Shown one piece after another: positions 35,829 through 45,390 of a stretch of 64,000 bases of DNA (position 1 is its first letter; every line of letters begins with the position of its first letter). A program made the position numbers and the translations under genes. The notes under the pieces were generated by a model. That model ran no database searches. It had not been told where the DNA came from and saw nothing but the letters and a program-made list of their open reading frames with translations. Source of the stretch: an uncultured bacterium (GTDB lineage Bacteria; Bacteroidota; Bacteroidia; Bacteroidales; Bacteroidaceae); assembly GCA_905215555.1 (NCBI GenBank), contig CAJMQU010000018.1, positions 16,548-80,547 of the forward strand. Direction: 5' to 3'.

Positions 35829-38057
35829 ATGGGAAGGAAGTTCAAAACAAATCATATTCTGCCAACTGCACTGATCCTATCATGTGCCCTGCTTGGAGGA
35901 TGTGAGAAAAATGCATTCGACCCCGAGAAAGTAAAAGCTACTTACGAGGATAAGTTTCCGGTAAAAGACATCGATCCCAACATGAACTGGAAGATGACAG
36001 AACCGATCTCCGTCAATATATCCGTTTATGAAGACGCAGGCGCCGATTATTCCATCCGCATTTATGATGCCGACCCTTTAGAAGCAAACAGCCCTGCAAA
36101 AGTCCTCGCAAAAGGTACGGCTAACGACAAACACCCCTTCGCCACTAAAATGGACTGTCCCACCGCATTGACCGAAGTGTACGTATGTCGTACAGACGCC
36201 GCCAACCGCAACGTGGTAAAAGTCGCAACAATAGCCAACGGCACGTTAGATGTAACTTTCGGGACCCCACCGGCCGCACGTGCCTTTACCCGCACTGTAA
36301 ACAATAGCATCACCACCTATGAGCCGGAGCGTTCCGAAGCAGAAGTGCAGGCACTAATCCCCCAAGCCGCTGTCATCACGGTAGATGACGCCAACAACTG
36401 GGAATTCTTCCAAAGCGGAAAAGCATATATCATCCCCGAAGCAACCACCTATAAAGGCCCTATAAACAAGCATCTCAGCAACGGGCAACCGGCAACAATC
36501 ATAATTGCCGGTAAATGGATTCCTACCAACATGGATATAGAAAAAGGCTATGACATATGCGTCATGAACGGTGGAGAGATATCAATTCCTGATGATAAAA
36601 CATTGTCAATCAAGAACAACAGCCGTCTGTTCATTTATAAAGGAGGGAAAGTCAGCGGTGAAAAGATAGACCTTACCAACGGATCGGCAAAACAATACAA
36701 CTACAATGCAGGAACCATCGAATTAGAGAATTTAAACATATCTACGCCCGGGTGCACATTCTATAACTGCGGCACCGTCAATGTGGAAAAATTGAATATA
36801 AACAATAGAGGTACCAAATTCGTCAATCAAGGCAAGACGGAAATAAAAGAAACTTATACCCAAACCACCATTGAAAACGGCTGTTTTCTTAAGATTGAGA
36901 AGTTTACGGGCCTATCCTTAGTGTTGGGCGACAATTGTTATACCCAAATAGAAGAGTTCGAACCGGAGTGGAATACCGAAGTAAGCCTTGGAGCCAATAC
37001 CATACTCGCTATCGAAGAAGGGAAATTTGGAAAAACGAGGTTTAAAGGCACCACCAAGCCCTCTCTTGTTAAAATTGCCGATATTGAAGAAGTCAACCAG
37101 ATGACAAGCGAAGGTTCGGTCTACTACGAAGTAAAGAAACCTGAGGGAGAGAAGTACAAGCAATTCGTGAAGTGCCTCACCAACACCGGCGGCACCATCT
37201 CCAAATGGGGAGAATCCCCCGTTGTGATCCCCGAAGGAGAGTGTACGGGCGAAGGGAACAATCCCGGAGGCGGCAGTGAGACGCCTTCCGGCACGCTACC
37301 TTATACATATGTTTTCGAAGACAACTTCCCCTTGGTAGGAGATTACGATTTCAACGACATCGTGCTGGACGTACTCATCAATCACGACCGCGACCGCGAC
37401 AACAAAATAACGGCCACACATATCGACATCACGCTCGCGGCAGCAGGAGCAACCAAGACCATTGGCGCCGGTTTGCGGTTGGTAAACGTAGATAGGGCCG
37501 CCGTCGCAAGCATCAGTTACGAAGGAGATGTAAACCGATTCCGGAACACCCTGCCCGGTTCCGTATTGGACAACATTAACTTTGAAGATGACATGGTAAT
37601 TCCTCTCTTCGGAAATGTGCACAGCGTATTCGGTGCCGCTCCCGGCACCATGATTAATACGGGGATTGCAACAGCTCCCACATATACATACAAGATAAAG
37701 ATAGAACAGAGCAATGCCTATCAACGTGAGTCTCCGGTAATATCCAAAGACAATCTTGACTTCTTCATCGCTTATAAGTTCAGAAGTATGCAGCAACATA
37801 TGGAAGTACATCTTTACGAATTCTGGAATTATGGTGCCACCAAGGGCGGAACCGTACAGAAAGAGAATCTCGACTTGGCGGGTAACAATACCTGGGCCAT
37901 TTGCGTACCCCATTTCCGTTACCCGAAAGAAAACATCAACATCAGTACGACAGATGGCAATTGCGCATATCCTCTCTTTTTGAAGTGGGCTCAAAACCGC
38001 ACACCGGAAAATGAGGGTTGGCATCTCCATCCCAACGAAAACAATGTTTACAGATAA
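35829..38057 (+). CDS. LruC-domain lipoprotein 2
   Basis: A 742-residue paralogue of the preceding protein. A signal peptide with lipobox LLGGC is followed by a similar N-terminal domain (KYEDKFP... PNMNWKM type), a beta-helix-like Gly/Asn-rich middle, and an LruC-type domain near residue 492 with YTYVFEDNFPLVGDYDFNDI. The Ca-binding-like DxDxND motif is kept. I chose ATG 35829, which places a basic residue run before the signal peptide and lies after the promoter box. The pair may be structural or adhesive surface proteins linked to the matrix locus downstream, which is only a contextual inference. Confidence 0.84.
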   Translation: MGRKFKTNHILPTALILSCALLGGCEKNAFDPEKVKATYEDKFPVKDIDPNMNWKMTEPISVNISVYEDAGADYSIRIYDADPLEANSPAKVLAKGTANDKHPFATKMDCPTALTEVYVCRTDAANRNVVKVATIANGTLDVTFGTPPAARAFTRTVNNSITTYEPERSEAEVQALIPQAAVITVDDANNWEFFQSGKAYIIPEATTYKGPINKHLSNGQPATIIIAGKWIPTNMDIEKGYDICVMNGGEISIPDDKTLSIKNNSRLFIYKGGKVSGEKIDLTNGSAKQYNYNAGTIELENLNISTPGCTFYNCGTVNVEKLNINNRGTKFVNQGKTEIKETYTQTTIENGCFLKIEKFTGLSLVLGDNCYTQIEEFEPEWNTEVSLGANTILAIEEGKFGKTRFKGTTKPSLVKIADIEEVNQMTSEGSVYYEVKKPEGEKYKQFVKCLTNTGGTISKWGESPVVIPEGECTGEGNNPGGGSETPSGTLPYTYVFEDNFPLVGDYDFNDIVLDVLINHDRDRDNKITATHIDITLAAAGATKTIGAGLRLVNVDRAAVASISYEGDVNRFRNTLPGSVLDNINFEDDMVIPLFGNVHSVFGAAPGTMINTGIATAPTYTYKIKIEQSNAYQRESPVISKDNLDFFIAYKFRSMQQHMEVHLYEFWNYGATKGGTVQKENLDLAGNNTWAICVPHFRYPKENINISTTDGNCAYPLFLKWAQNRTPENEGWHLHPNENNVYR

Positions 38058-38106
38058 CAACAATCATATAATAAACAACAGGTATAGAATATTATAAATT
38101 ACAATA

Positions 38107-38466
38107 ATGAAACAGATATTATTAGTAGATGATAAAGCCTCTATTGGCAAAGTGCTCTCCATGTATTTAGGAAAAGAGTATGATCTTGTATATTGCGAAG
38201 ATCCCCTGAAAGCAATTGAGTGGTTACACGAAGGTAATGAGCCGGATTTGATCATATCCGACATCCGTATGCCGAAAATGACGGGGTCGGAGTTTTTAAG
38301 CTATCTTAAAAACAATGAGTTATTCAAGCACATTCCGGTTATGATGCTTTCCAGCGAAGAGAGTACAACAGAACGCATACGCTTACTAAAAGAAGGAGCG
38401 GTCGATTATATCCTGAAGCCTTTCAATCCGCTGGAATTGAAAGTACGCTTACAGAAATTTCTCTAA
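38107..38466 (+). CDS. Stand-alone response-regulator receiver protein
   Basis: A 119-residue CheY-like protein without an output domain. The acidic pair Asp8/Asp9 (LLVDDK), phosphoacceptor Asp52 (IISDIRMPKMTG), Ser82 and Lys104 (YILKPF) are all present, so it should be phosphorylatable. It lies 30 bases ahead of a sugar transferase whose own N-terminus resembles a receiver domain. Together they suggest phosphorylation-controlled EPS synthesis. The partner kinase is not in the window. Confidence 0.9.
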   Translation: MKQILLVDDKASIGKVLSMYLGKEYDLVYCEDPLKAIEWLHEGNEPDLIISDIRMPKMTGSEFLSYLKNNELFKHIPVMMLSSEESTTERIRLLKEGAVDYILKPFNPLELKVRLQKFL

Positions 38467-38496
38467 TAGACAATCTAAAAAACGCATAATAAGGAT

Positions 38497-39669
38497 ATGT
38501 TATACTACATCTATATCGGGAATAACCGGGTTATCATCGACCACCTGAGCAAAGTTACAGGTGGCATGTTTGTAGCCGTCTCCTCTTCACAGAAGGCGGC
38601 AAAAGTCATTGACGGTATTCGCGAACGCTATAACATATCCATCCTTTACGAGCAAACCGATGTTCGCGAAGCAGACTGTATTGAGATAACCTATCTGCGC
38701 AAACGTTATCCGCGGCTCTATATCACTCTTATTACCGAAACCCTAAAGCCCGAAAACAGAAAATCTTATTTACAGTCAGGCGTCAACAACACCCTCCCTC
38801 CTCATGCCGAAGAAGACAGCATTCAGCACATGAATACCTATCTCAAGGCACGCAAAGAGAGTAAATTGAAAGAGTTCAGCGAGACGCACCGCAAAGTATT
38901 GAACACCTTCCACCTTCCTTTCTGGAAGCGTACTTTTGATATCCTCTTTGCCGGCACTGCCATTGTTATACTTTCTCCGGTATTGATAGGAACGGCTATT
39001 GCCGTTCGTACAGAGAGCAAAGGAAAAGTCATTTACAAGTCACAGCGTGTAGGCTCCAATTATCAGATTTTCAACTTTCTGAAGTTCCGTTCTATGTACA
39101 CCAACGCGGACAAGAGACTGAAAGAACTGAACGCCCTGAATCAATATCAGATTGAAGAGGTTGAAAGTTCAGATGAAAGTCCTGAAATCCGTTTTGACGA
39201 TCTTACCGGAACCCCGGACGAAGAAGAAACATTGTTGATTTCAGACGATTTTGTAATCTCTGAAGAAGACTTCATTAAAAAGAAAGAAAAAGCAAAAGAA
39301 AATACCTTCATCAAACTTGAAAATGATCCGCGCGTCACCCGGGTCGGGCGTTTCATCCGTAAATATAGTATTGATGAATTGCCGCAACTATTCAATATTC
39401 TAAAAGGCGATATGAGCATTGTAGGCAACCGCCCTCTCCCACTCTACGAGGCAGAATTGCTAACCAGCGACGCTTATATAGACCGCTTTATGGCTCCGGC
39501 GGGTTTGACTGGGTTATGGCAAGTAGAAAAGCGGGGAGGCGCAGGCAAGATGTCGGCGGAAGAAAGAAAACAATTGGATATCAAGTATGCAAGGGATTTT
39601 TCATTCTGGATGGATATGAAGATTATCTTTAAGACGTTGACGGCGTTTGTACAAAAAGAGAATGTATGA
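38497..39669 (+). CDS. Initiating sugar-phosphate transferase with receiver-like N-terminus
   Basis: Loads the first sugar-1-phosphate on undecaprenyl phosphate to start EPS repeat synthesis. The C-terminal catalytic part (about 145-390) has the WcaJ/ExoY-type motifs KRTFDILFAG, FKFRSM and SIDELPQLFNILKGDMSIVG. The usual multi-span N-terminus is missing. Instead, residues 1-130 look like a receiver fold (alternating strands and helices) without a clear phosphoacceptor Asp. A 60-residue acidic, Glu/Ser-rich linker splits the catalytic part near 205-260. First committed gene of the EPS locus. Confidence 0.88.
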   Translation: MLYYIYIGNNRVIIDHLSKVTGGMFVAVSSSQKAAKVIDGIRERYNISILYEQTDVREADCIEITYLRKRYPRLYITLITETLKPENRKSYLQSGVNNTLPPHAEEDSIQHMNTYLKARKESKLKEFSETHRKVLNTFHLPFWKRTFDILFAGTAIVILSPVLIGTAIAVRTESKGKVIYKSQRVGSNYQIFNFLKFRSMYTNADKRLKELNALNQYQIEEVESSDESPEIRFDDLTGTPDEEETLLISDDFVISEEDFIKKKEKAKENTFIKLENDPRVTRVGRFIRKYSIDELPQLFNILKGDMSIVGNRPLPLYEAELLTSDAYIDRFMAPAGLTGLWQVEKRGGAGKMSAEERKQLDIKYARDFSFWMDMKIIFKTLTAFVQKENV

Positions 39670-39707
39670 TATTCCTATAATACAAATCCTTTATTTTAAG
39701 AATAAAA

Positions 39708-40538
39708 ATGAAATTTACACACTATATTATCCTAGTATTCACTACCTGTATGACAGGAGGAATTCCTTTGAGTATAGATGCACAGCAAACAACTACTCGT
39801 GAAGAGCGACTCAAACAGTTGCAACTTCTCCAATCCAAATACGATCAAGAGGAATTAAATCAAATTCCCTCTGTGGCAAAGAATGTACCTACAGATATTG
39901 AAAAACTTGAGCTTCCCCCGTTATCAGTGTTTTTAGACGCAGTAAGTGAAAATGCAACGATTAAAAAGAAACAGTCAGAAATTAAGCAGATTGAGGCTGA
40001 ATATCGGTTACAAAAACGTGATTGGTGGGATTATCTTCGCCTTAATGCCATGTATTCTTATGGGCGGTATAATATACTTAGCAATAATAGCGAAGAATCC
40101 GTTCCTATGTATCAAACGACAATGTCAAGCGCACAACATAACTTTAACGTAGGAGCTAGTATTGCTATTCCTCTTGGCGGTTTTACAAATCGTAAACTTC
40201 GTTTAAAATCTTACCGTTATAGCATAGAGCAAGTAAAATATAGCATGGACGAAGTCATGGAGGAACGCAAACTGAAAGTATTAGAAGCATATAATGCTGT
40301 AACAGAACAATTAGCGACCATAAAAGCTAAAGCGGAATCTGCTGCACTTTACAATGCGCAAATGAAGATTTCAGAGAATAATTATATTAATGGAGTTATT
40401 GACATTATAAGTCTATCATTAGAAAGAGGACGACGTTCTTCTGCGGTTGTATTGTATGAGCAGAGCCGTGTAGCTTTGCATAATTCAATCATTCTTCTTG
40501 AATTATTGACTAATGTAAAAATCATAAAAGAAAAATAA
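39708..40538 (+). CDS. Short TolC-like outer-membrane export protein
   Basis: A 276-residue exported protein with a signal peptide ending near IDAQQ. It contains long amphipathic helices (KKKQSEIKQIEAEYRLQKRD; VMEERKLKVLEAYNAV...) around a beta-rich segment with YSYGRYN and SIAIPLGG, which is the pattern of one TolC/OEP repeat. At half the normal length it carries only one of the two repeats, so it may assemble as a larger oligomer or have another role. It precedes the chain-length protein and begins the AT-rich segment of the locus. Confidence 0.75.
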   Translation: MKFTHYIILVFTTCMTGGIPLSIDAQQTTTREERLKQLQLLQSKYDQEELNQIPSVAKNVPTDIEKLELPPLSVFLDAVSENATIKKKQSEIKQIEAEYRLQKRDWWDYLRLNAMYSYGRYNILSNNSEESVPMYQTTMSSAQHNFNVGASIAIPLGGFTNRKLRLKSYRYSIEQVKYSMDEVMEERKLKVLEAYNAVTEQLATIKAKAESAALYNAQMKISENNYINGVIDIISLSLERGRRSSAVVLYEQSRVALHNSIILLELLTNVKIIKEK

Positions 40539-40543
40539 CATTT

Positions 40544-42712
40544 ATGGACATTATACAATTCCTGGCACAGTTCTTCTACCGTATTCGTTACAGATTGCTA
40601 TGGGGAAGTCTTATTGTCACTGGATTAGTGATATACTTCACTCAATTCCTACCTTTCAGTTATACAGTAAATAGTAGTATCTATGCAGGAGTTACTAATG
40701 CAACCTCTGTTACAAACGAAGGGTTCAATCTTTTTTCCGTAAATAGTACGTTTGACAATTTAATCAATATTGCTAAATCCAAAGGAACTTTAGAAAAAGT
40801 ATCTGTGCGCTTACTCGCTACATGTTTAGTCTATGGAGATGAATATAAAGACAATCAGTATATTCTCGCTAAACATTATCGCCAACTGTTACAAATAACC
40901 CCCAAAGAAGTTCTCGCATTAATTGACAGAACTTCGCTGAAAAAAACAACTGAAAACTTGATTAAATATCGCAAGCCTGTCAGTAAGAACTTTGTATATG
41001 TCATGTTTAGTCATCCCGATGACCGTTTCTTCAGTTATAAAGCACTTAGTAAAATTAACGTACACCGTCTAGGAACTAGTGATATAATTGATATAGATTA
41101 TACATGCAGTGATCCAGGAATAGCCCAAAACACCATTAAAATATTGGAAGATGAACTGACTAAAGCCTATGAAGAACTTCGCTTTAGCGCCACAAACAAT
41201 GTAATAGCCTATTTTGAAGAGCAAGTAAAAAAGGCGAAAGAAAACTTGACACATGAAGAAGATGACTTAATGCGATATAATGTGCAAGAAGAAGTCATTA
41301 ACTATGGAGAACAAACCAAAGCACTTGCTATTACTAAATATGAAGTGGATGACCGTTATGAACTTGCACAAAGACAATATGAAAGTGCCCGTAATCTACT
41401 TGAAATGTTAGAAAACAAAATGGATATACGTGCTAAAATCATACGTACTAACACTAATTTATTACAAGAACTTAATAAAGTTAGTACTCTCAATGAAAAA
41501 ATTATGGAACAAGAAATTTTCACAGATGATAAAACATACAATCAAAATAGCCAATTACAAAAGAATAAGCAAAATCTTAAAAGAGCAGAGGATAGAATTA
41601 GTCAACTTTCTGATGACTTAAATGAACTAGGATTTTCCAAAGAAGGTGTTGGTATTCAGAATATGGTAGATGAATGGCTCCAAGCAGTTGTAAATGAAGC
41701 CAAAGCTAAAGCAGAATTGAAAGTCCTGAAAGAGCGAATGGAAGATATAAGAAATGGCTATAAGACTCTATCCCCTGTTGGTACACAGGTAAATCGTAAA
41801 GAGCGTGCTGTAGGAATTGCAGAATCTACTTATCGTGAGCAACTTCGAGGGCTTTCAGAGGCACGTCTTCGTCTTAAAAATATAGAAATGAGTACCAGCA
41901 ACTTACAAATAGTTAGCCCACCTGAATATCCATTAACCGACAATGGTCGTAAACGTACTCTATATGTAATCTTTGCATTTATAGGTAGTATTATTTTTAT
42001 TACTGGCTTCTCTTTACTTGTAGAACTTATAGACCGTACACTCCGTGATGCTCAACGCAGCAATCGTCTCACAGGCCTTCCCGTTATTGCAGCTTTCAAT
42101 GGTACCAATAATTTGAAATACCGCGGTTTTCTTAAAGTATGTAATAGGCGTGCGGCCGCTTATGCTTGTCAGCAATTGAATGCATATTTACAACAAAATC
42201 GTCCGACAGTAATAAATCTACTCAGCATCGAAGATAGAGAAGGTAAATCCTTCTTAGCTCGATATTTTGCTCAATATTGGCAAACGGAAGGCCTACATGT
42301 ACGCATCGTAAATCATAATATTGATTTTGAAGAAGGAAATAAAGATTACGTGCAAGCGCAACAGTTAAGTGATTTTTGGCGGCTAAATGATGCAGAACAG
42401 ATTCCAGATGTAATCTTAGTCGAATATCCAGCACTTTGTCACAACAGTGTTCCAGAGAAAGTACTTGCTGAAGCAGATTTTAATTTATTGGTTGCCAATG
42501 CAGCTCGTTTATGGAGTGAAAAGGATGATGCGCGTCTACGCTCTATAAAAGACGTTTTGAAAGAAAAACCATTCTTCTTATACCTAAATAATGCCGGGCG
42601 AGAAGTCGTAGAATCATTTACAGGAGAACTTCCACCTCATAATCCAGTACACAGTTTCTTTAGCCGTTTAGCACAATTAGGATTAACGTCAAAAAAAGCA
42701 GCTGTAAAATAA
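40544..42712 (+). CDS. Wzz/Wzc-like EPS chain-length protein with decayed kinase domain
   Basis: A 722-residue inner-membrane protein of the polysaccharide co-polymerase family. A span near residues 20-38 and another near 470-495 bracket a long periplasmic coiled-coil (about 180-450). The C-terminal cytoplasmic domain resembles a bacterial tyrosine kinase (BY-kinase) but looks inactive: the Walker A region reads SIEDREGKS with GKS only, the A' motif is ILVEYPAL rather than an Asp-containing one, and there is no terminal tyrosine cluster. It likely controls chain length without phosphorylation. Confidence 0.85.
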   Translation: MDIIQFLAQFFYRIRYRLLWGSLIVTGLVIYFTQFLPFSYTVNSSIYAGVTNATSVTNEGFNLFSVNSTFDNLINIAKSKGTLEKVSVRLLATCLVYGDEYKDNQYILAKHYRQLLQITPKEVLALIDRTSLKKTTENLIKYRKPVSKNFVYVMFSHPDDRFFSYKALSKINVHRLGTSDIIDIDYTCSDPGIAQNTIKILEDELTKAYEELRFSATNNVIAYFEEQVKKAKENLTHEEDDLMRYNVQEEVINYGEQTKALAITKYEVDDRYELAQRQYESARNLLEMLENKMDIRAKIIRTNTNLLQELNKVSTLNEKIMEQEIFTDDKTYNQNSQLQKNKQNLKRAEDRISQLSDDLNELGFSKEGVGIQNMVDEWLQAVVNEAKAKAELKVLKERMEDIRNGYKTLSPVGTQVNRKERAVGIAESTYREQLRGLSEARLRLKNIEMSTSNLQIVSPPEYPLTDNGRKRTLYVIFAFIGSIIFITGFSLLVELIDRTLRDAQRSNRLTGLPVIAAFNGTNNLKYRGFLKVCNRRAAAYACQQLNAYLQQNRPTVINLLSIEDREGKSFLARYFAQYWQTEGLHVRIVNHNIDFEEGNKDYVQAQQLSDFWRLNDAEQIPDVILVEYPALCHNSVPEKVLAEADFNLLVANAARLWSEKDDARLRSIKDVLKEKPFFLYLNNAGREVVESFTGELPPHNPVHSFFSRLAQLGLTSKKAAVK

Positions 42713-42722
42713 GGCAAGTATT

Positions 42723-44162
42723 ATGAATCAAAGAGAATATATATCACCAAGTTTCCTATTATACTCCGGCTTAATAATCGGTTTAGCAGCCATAGCCGTA
42801 TGTGGTATATTAGGCTCATTTGTTGGTATATGTATAGTAATGGTCACGCCTGTCATATTGTATTATTTGCTACAAACCATACGTATGCCAATTATAGCTT
42901 TCTATGGATTGTTTATACTGAACTATTTCGTAATTGGTATTATGCGATACACTCATACTTCAGGGCTCAGTATTTTTATTGATATAGGCCTATTCAGTGT
43001 CTGCTTTGCAGCTATTATTCATTCTTTGTTAGCCCAAAGCCTTCCCTGGAAAAATGCTTTTAACTTTGTCACTATGGGGTTATCTGTCTGGACAATTTAT
43101 TGTTTTCTAGAACTATTGAATCCTACAGCTCTTGATGAAGCATGGACATCCTCACGAAGTATTATATATAGTGGGACTGTGGTTTCTTTTATAGTCAGTA
43201 TACTTATTTCTCAGTATAAATATGTAAAGCAATTATTATTCCTATTATCAATATTAGTCTTATTAGCCTCCCTTAAAGCTATAATGCAAAGATTTATAGG
43301 ATTTGACGGTACGGAAAAACAATGGTTAGCAGAAGGTGGATCTGTAACCCACATTATAGCCTCTGGTACACGTTATTTTTCATTTTTCACAGATGCGGGA
43401 AATTTTGGATCAAACATGGGGTTTGCAGGTATTGTTTTCGGCATAAGTTCGATCTATATATCAGAAAAAAAGAAAAGAATATATTATGTTATTGTTGCTG
43501 TATTAGCGATTTACGGAATGTTTTTATCTGGAACCCGAGGTGCCATGGCTGTTCCATTAGGAGGTTTATTATTATTCTGTATGTTAAGTAAAAACCTCAA
43601 ATTAATGCTCATAACTGGCTTTATTGGCATTTTCATTTATTTATTTTTTGCTCACACTAACATTGGGCAAAGTAACTCCATGATAAGACGTATGCGTACT
43701 TCTTTTCGCCCAACTGAAGATCCCTCATTTAATGTGCGTCTTGAAAATCAAAAGAAACTGGCAGTATATCTTAGGGAGCGTCCATTCGGTGAAGGCTTAG
43801 GATTAGGAGGAGTAGAGGCACAACGTTATTCAGAACGTACTACTACTTTAATACCACATGACTCTACCTATGTAAAAATATGGATGGAAACCGGTATTGT
43901 AGGCTTGATTCTCTACCTCGCCTTACTTGTCGTATCTTTACTTTGGGCATGCTATATTGTTATGTTTCGAATAAAACATAACAGATTGAGAGGACTACTC
44001 ACCGCCATGCTATGCGGAGTATTCGGTTTAATGATTAGTGCTTATGGAAATGCCTTTTTAAATCAATTTCCTACACAAATCATTGTCTTTACATGTTTAA
44101 CAATAGCAATCAATGGACATCGCATTGAAAGATATACAACAGATAACCAAACTAATAAATAA
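42723..44162 (+). CDS. O-antigen ligase/polymerase-like membrane protein (Wzy-like)
   Basis: A 479-residue protein with about 11 predicted spans and a large periplasmic loop containing RTSFRPTEDPSFNVRLENQK and ERPFGEGLGLGG with HDSTYVKIWMETG, typical of the Wzy_C/WaaL group. Given its place between a chain-length protein and glycosyltransferases it most likely polymerises EPS repeat units at the periplasmic face. Its length and motifs do not separate polymerase from ligase. Confidence 0.85.
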   Translation: MNQREYISPSFLLYSGLIIGLAAIAVCGILGSFVGICIVMVTPVILYYLLQTIRMPIIAFYGLFILNYFVIGIMRYTHTSGLSIFIDIGLFSVCFAAIIHSLLAQSLPWKNAFNFVTMGLSVWTIYCFLELLNPTALDEAWTSSRSIIYSGTVVSFIVSILISQYKYVKQLLFLLSILVLLASLKAIMQRFIGFDGTEKQWLAEGGSVTHIIASGTRYFSFFTDAGNFGSNMGFAGIVFGISSIYISEKKKRIYYVIVAVLAIYGMFLSGTRGAMAVPLGGLLLFCMLSKNLKLMLITGFIGIFIYLFFAHTNIGQSNSMIRRMRTSFRPTEDPSFNVRLENQKKLAVYLRERPFGEGLGLGGVEAQRYSERTTTLIPHDSTYVKIWMETGIVGLILYLALLVVSLLWACYIVMFRIKHNRLRGLLTAMLCGVFGLMISAYGNAFLNQFPTQIIVFTCLTIAINGHRIERYTTDNQTNK

Positions 44163-44173
44163 TTAACTGTTAT

Positions 44174-45379
44174 ATGATAGCTGATATTTTTTCCATATTA
44201 GATCCTGAATGGTGGATGGATGAAAACAACAATGCCATACAAATAGTAGATTCTATACTGTTTTTATTCATGGCAATTCCTGTGTTATATTTATTTATTT
44301 GCTCACTTTTCTCATTAGGTAAATACCAAAACCCTTATCCCGAAGCAAAGATAAAACATCGCTTCCTGGTTTTATTTACAGTATTGCGTAATGGAAAGGA
44401 AGTCATTCATTCCGTCAATAATTTTCTTGATACGCAAAATTATCCTCGCGATAAATATGATATTGCAGTAGCAGCTACTCAATTGCCCGAGGAAGATCTT
44501 GTAACTCTTCTTCAAATGCCAGTAAACATCGTGGTGCCTGATAAAGAAAAATGCACCAAAGTCTATGCTGTACAACAAGTAATGGAGCGTTATTCGCCTA
44601 ATGAATATGATATGGTTATACTATTCAACTCCGATAACCGTATTGTCCCTAGTGCACTTTCTCTGTTCAATAATGCCTATTATTCAGGCTGTGATGCCAT
44701 ACAAGCACATAGAATGACGGAGAATCTAACAACGAGTATTGCTATACTCAATGCTACTAGTGAAGAAATCAACAATAATATTTTTCGCAAAGGGCATACT
44801 AAATTAGGTTTTTCAGCAGCACTAATAGGGTCTGCTATGGCTTTTGACTTTGAGATGTTCCATAAAATAGCCCCAACTCTAAAAGGTTCTGATATGAGCA
44901 AAGCAGTAGAAACAGCTTTACTCAAAGAAAATATTTATACCGAATATCTAGAAGAAGTTGTGTGCTACAGTAAAAAAGAGGAAAACACAGATGGATATGA
45001 AGCACAACGTATCGGTTGGTTACGTTCCCAGTACAGTAGTACAATATTTGCCCTTAAAAGACTACCGTTAGCTTTATTACAAGGAAAATGGGATTACTGC
45101 AATAAATTATTCCAATGGTTACTTCCTTCACGTTTCTTACTGATTGCCTATATTATATTAATCAGTATAGGCATGACAGTATTAGACTGGCCGCTAAGTA
45201 TAAAATGGTATACATTATTAGCCGTTATTGGAATTACCTTTTTAATGGCTTTACCTGATGGTGAAATCAGTAAACGATTCCGTAAAGCTATTTGGGCATT
45301 GCCTTTACTGATATTTACGTCCATTTTCAGTCATATTACCCGTTTCTTTAAAAAAGAAAAGAGAAAAAATGTAGCATAA
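44174..45379 (+). CDS. Membrane glycosyltransferase-like protein (family 2), degenerate active site
   Basis: A 401-residue protein with an N-terminal span, a GT2-like cytoplasmic domain and C-terminal spans. It keeps the context EEINNNIFRKGHTKLGFSAAL shared with the protein at 60845, but the DxD position reads NSDN and the usual QxxRW reads AQRIGW. The catalytic site therefore seems altered. It may have a different donor, be inactive, or partner the second family-2 enzyme, which has the intact motifs. Confidence 0.75.
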   Translation: MIADIFSILDPEWWMDENNNAIQIVDSILFLFMAIPVLYLFICSLFSLGKYQNPYPEAKIKHRFLVLFTVLRNGKEVIHSVNNFLDTQNYPRDKYDIAVAATQLPEEDLVTLLQMPVNIVVPDKEKCTKVYAVQQVMERYSPNEYDMVILFNSDNRIVPSALSLFNNAYYSGCDAIQAHRMTENLTTSIAILNATSEEINNNIFRKGHTKLGFSAALIGSAMAFDFEMFHKIAPTLKGSDMSKAVETALLKENIYTEYLEEVVCYSKKEENTDGYEAQRIGWLRSQYSSTIFALKRLPLALLQGKWDYCNKLFQWLLPSRFLLIAYIILISIGMTVLDWPLSIKWYTLLAVIGITFLMALPDGEISKRFRKAIWALPLLIFTSIFSHITRFFKKEKRKNVA

Positions 45380-45390
45380 CAAATAAATGT

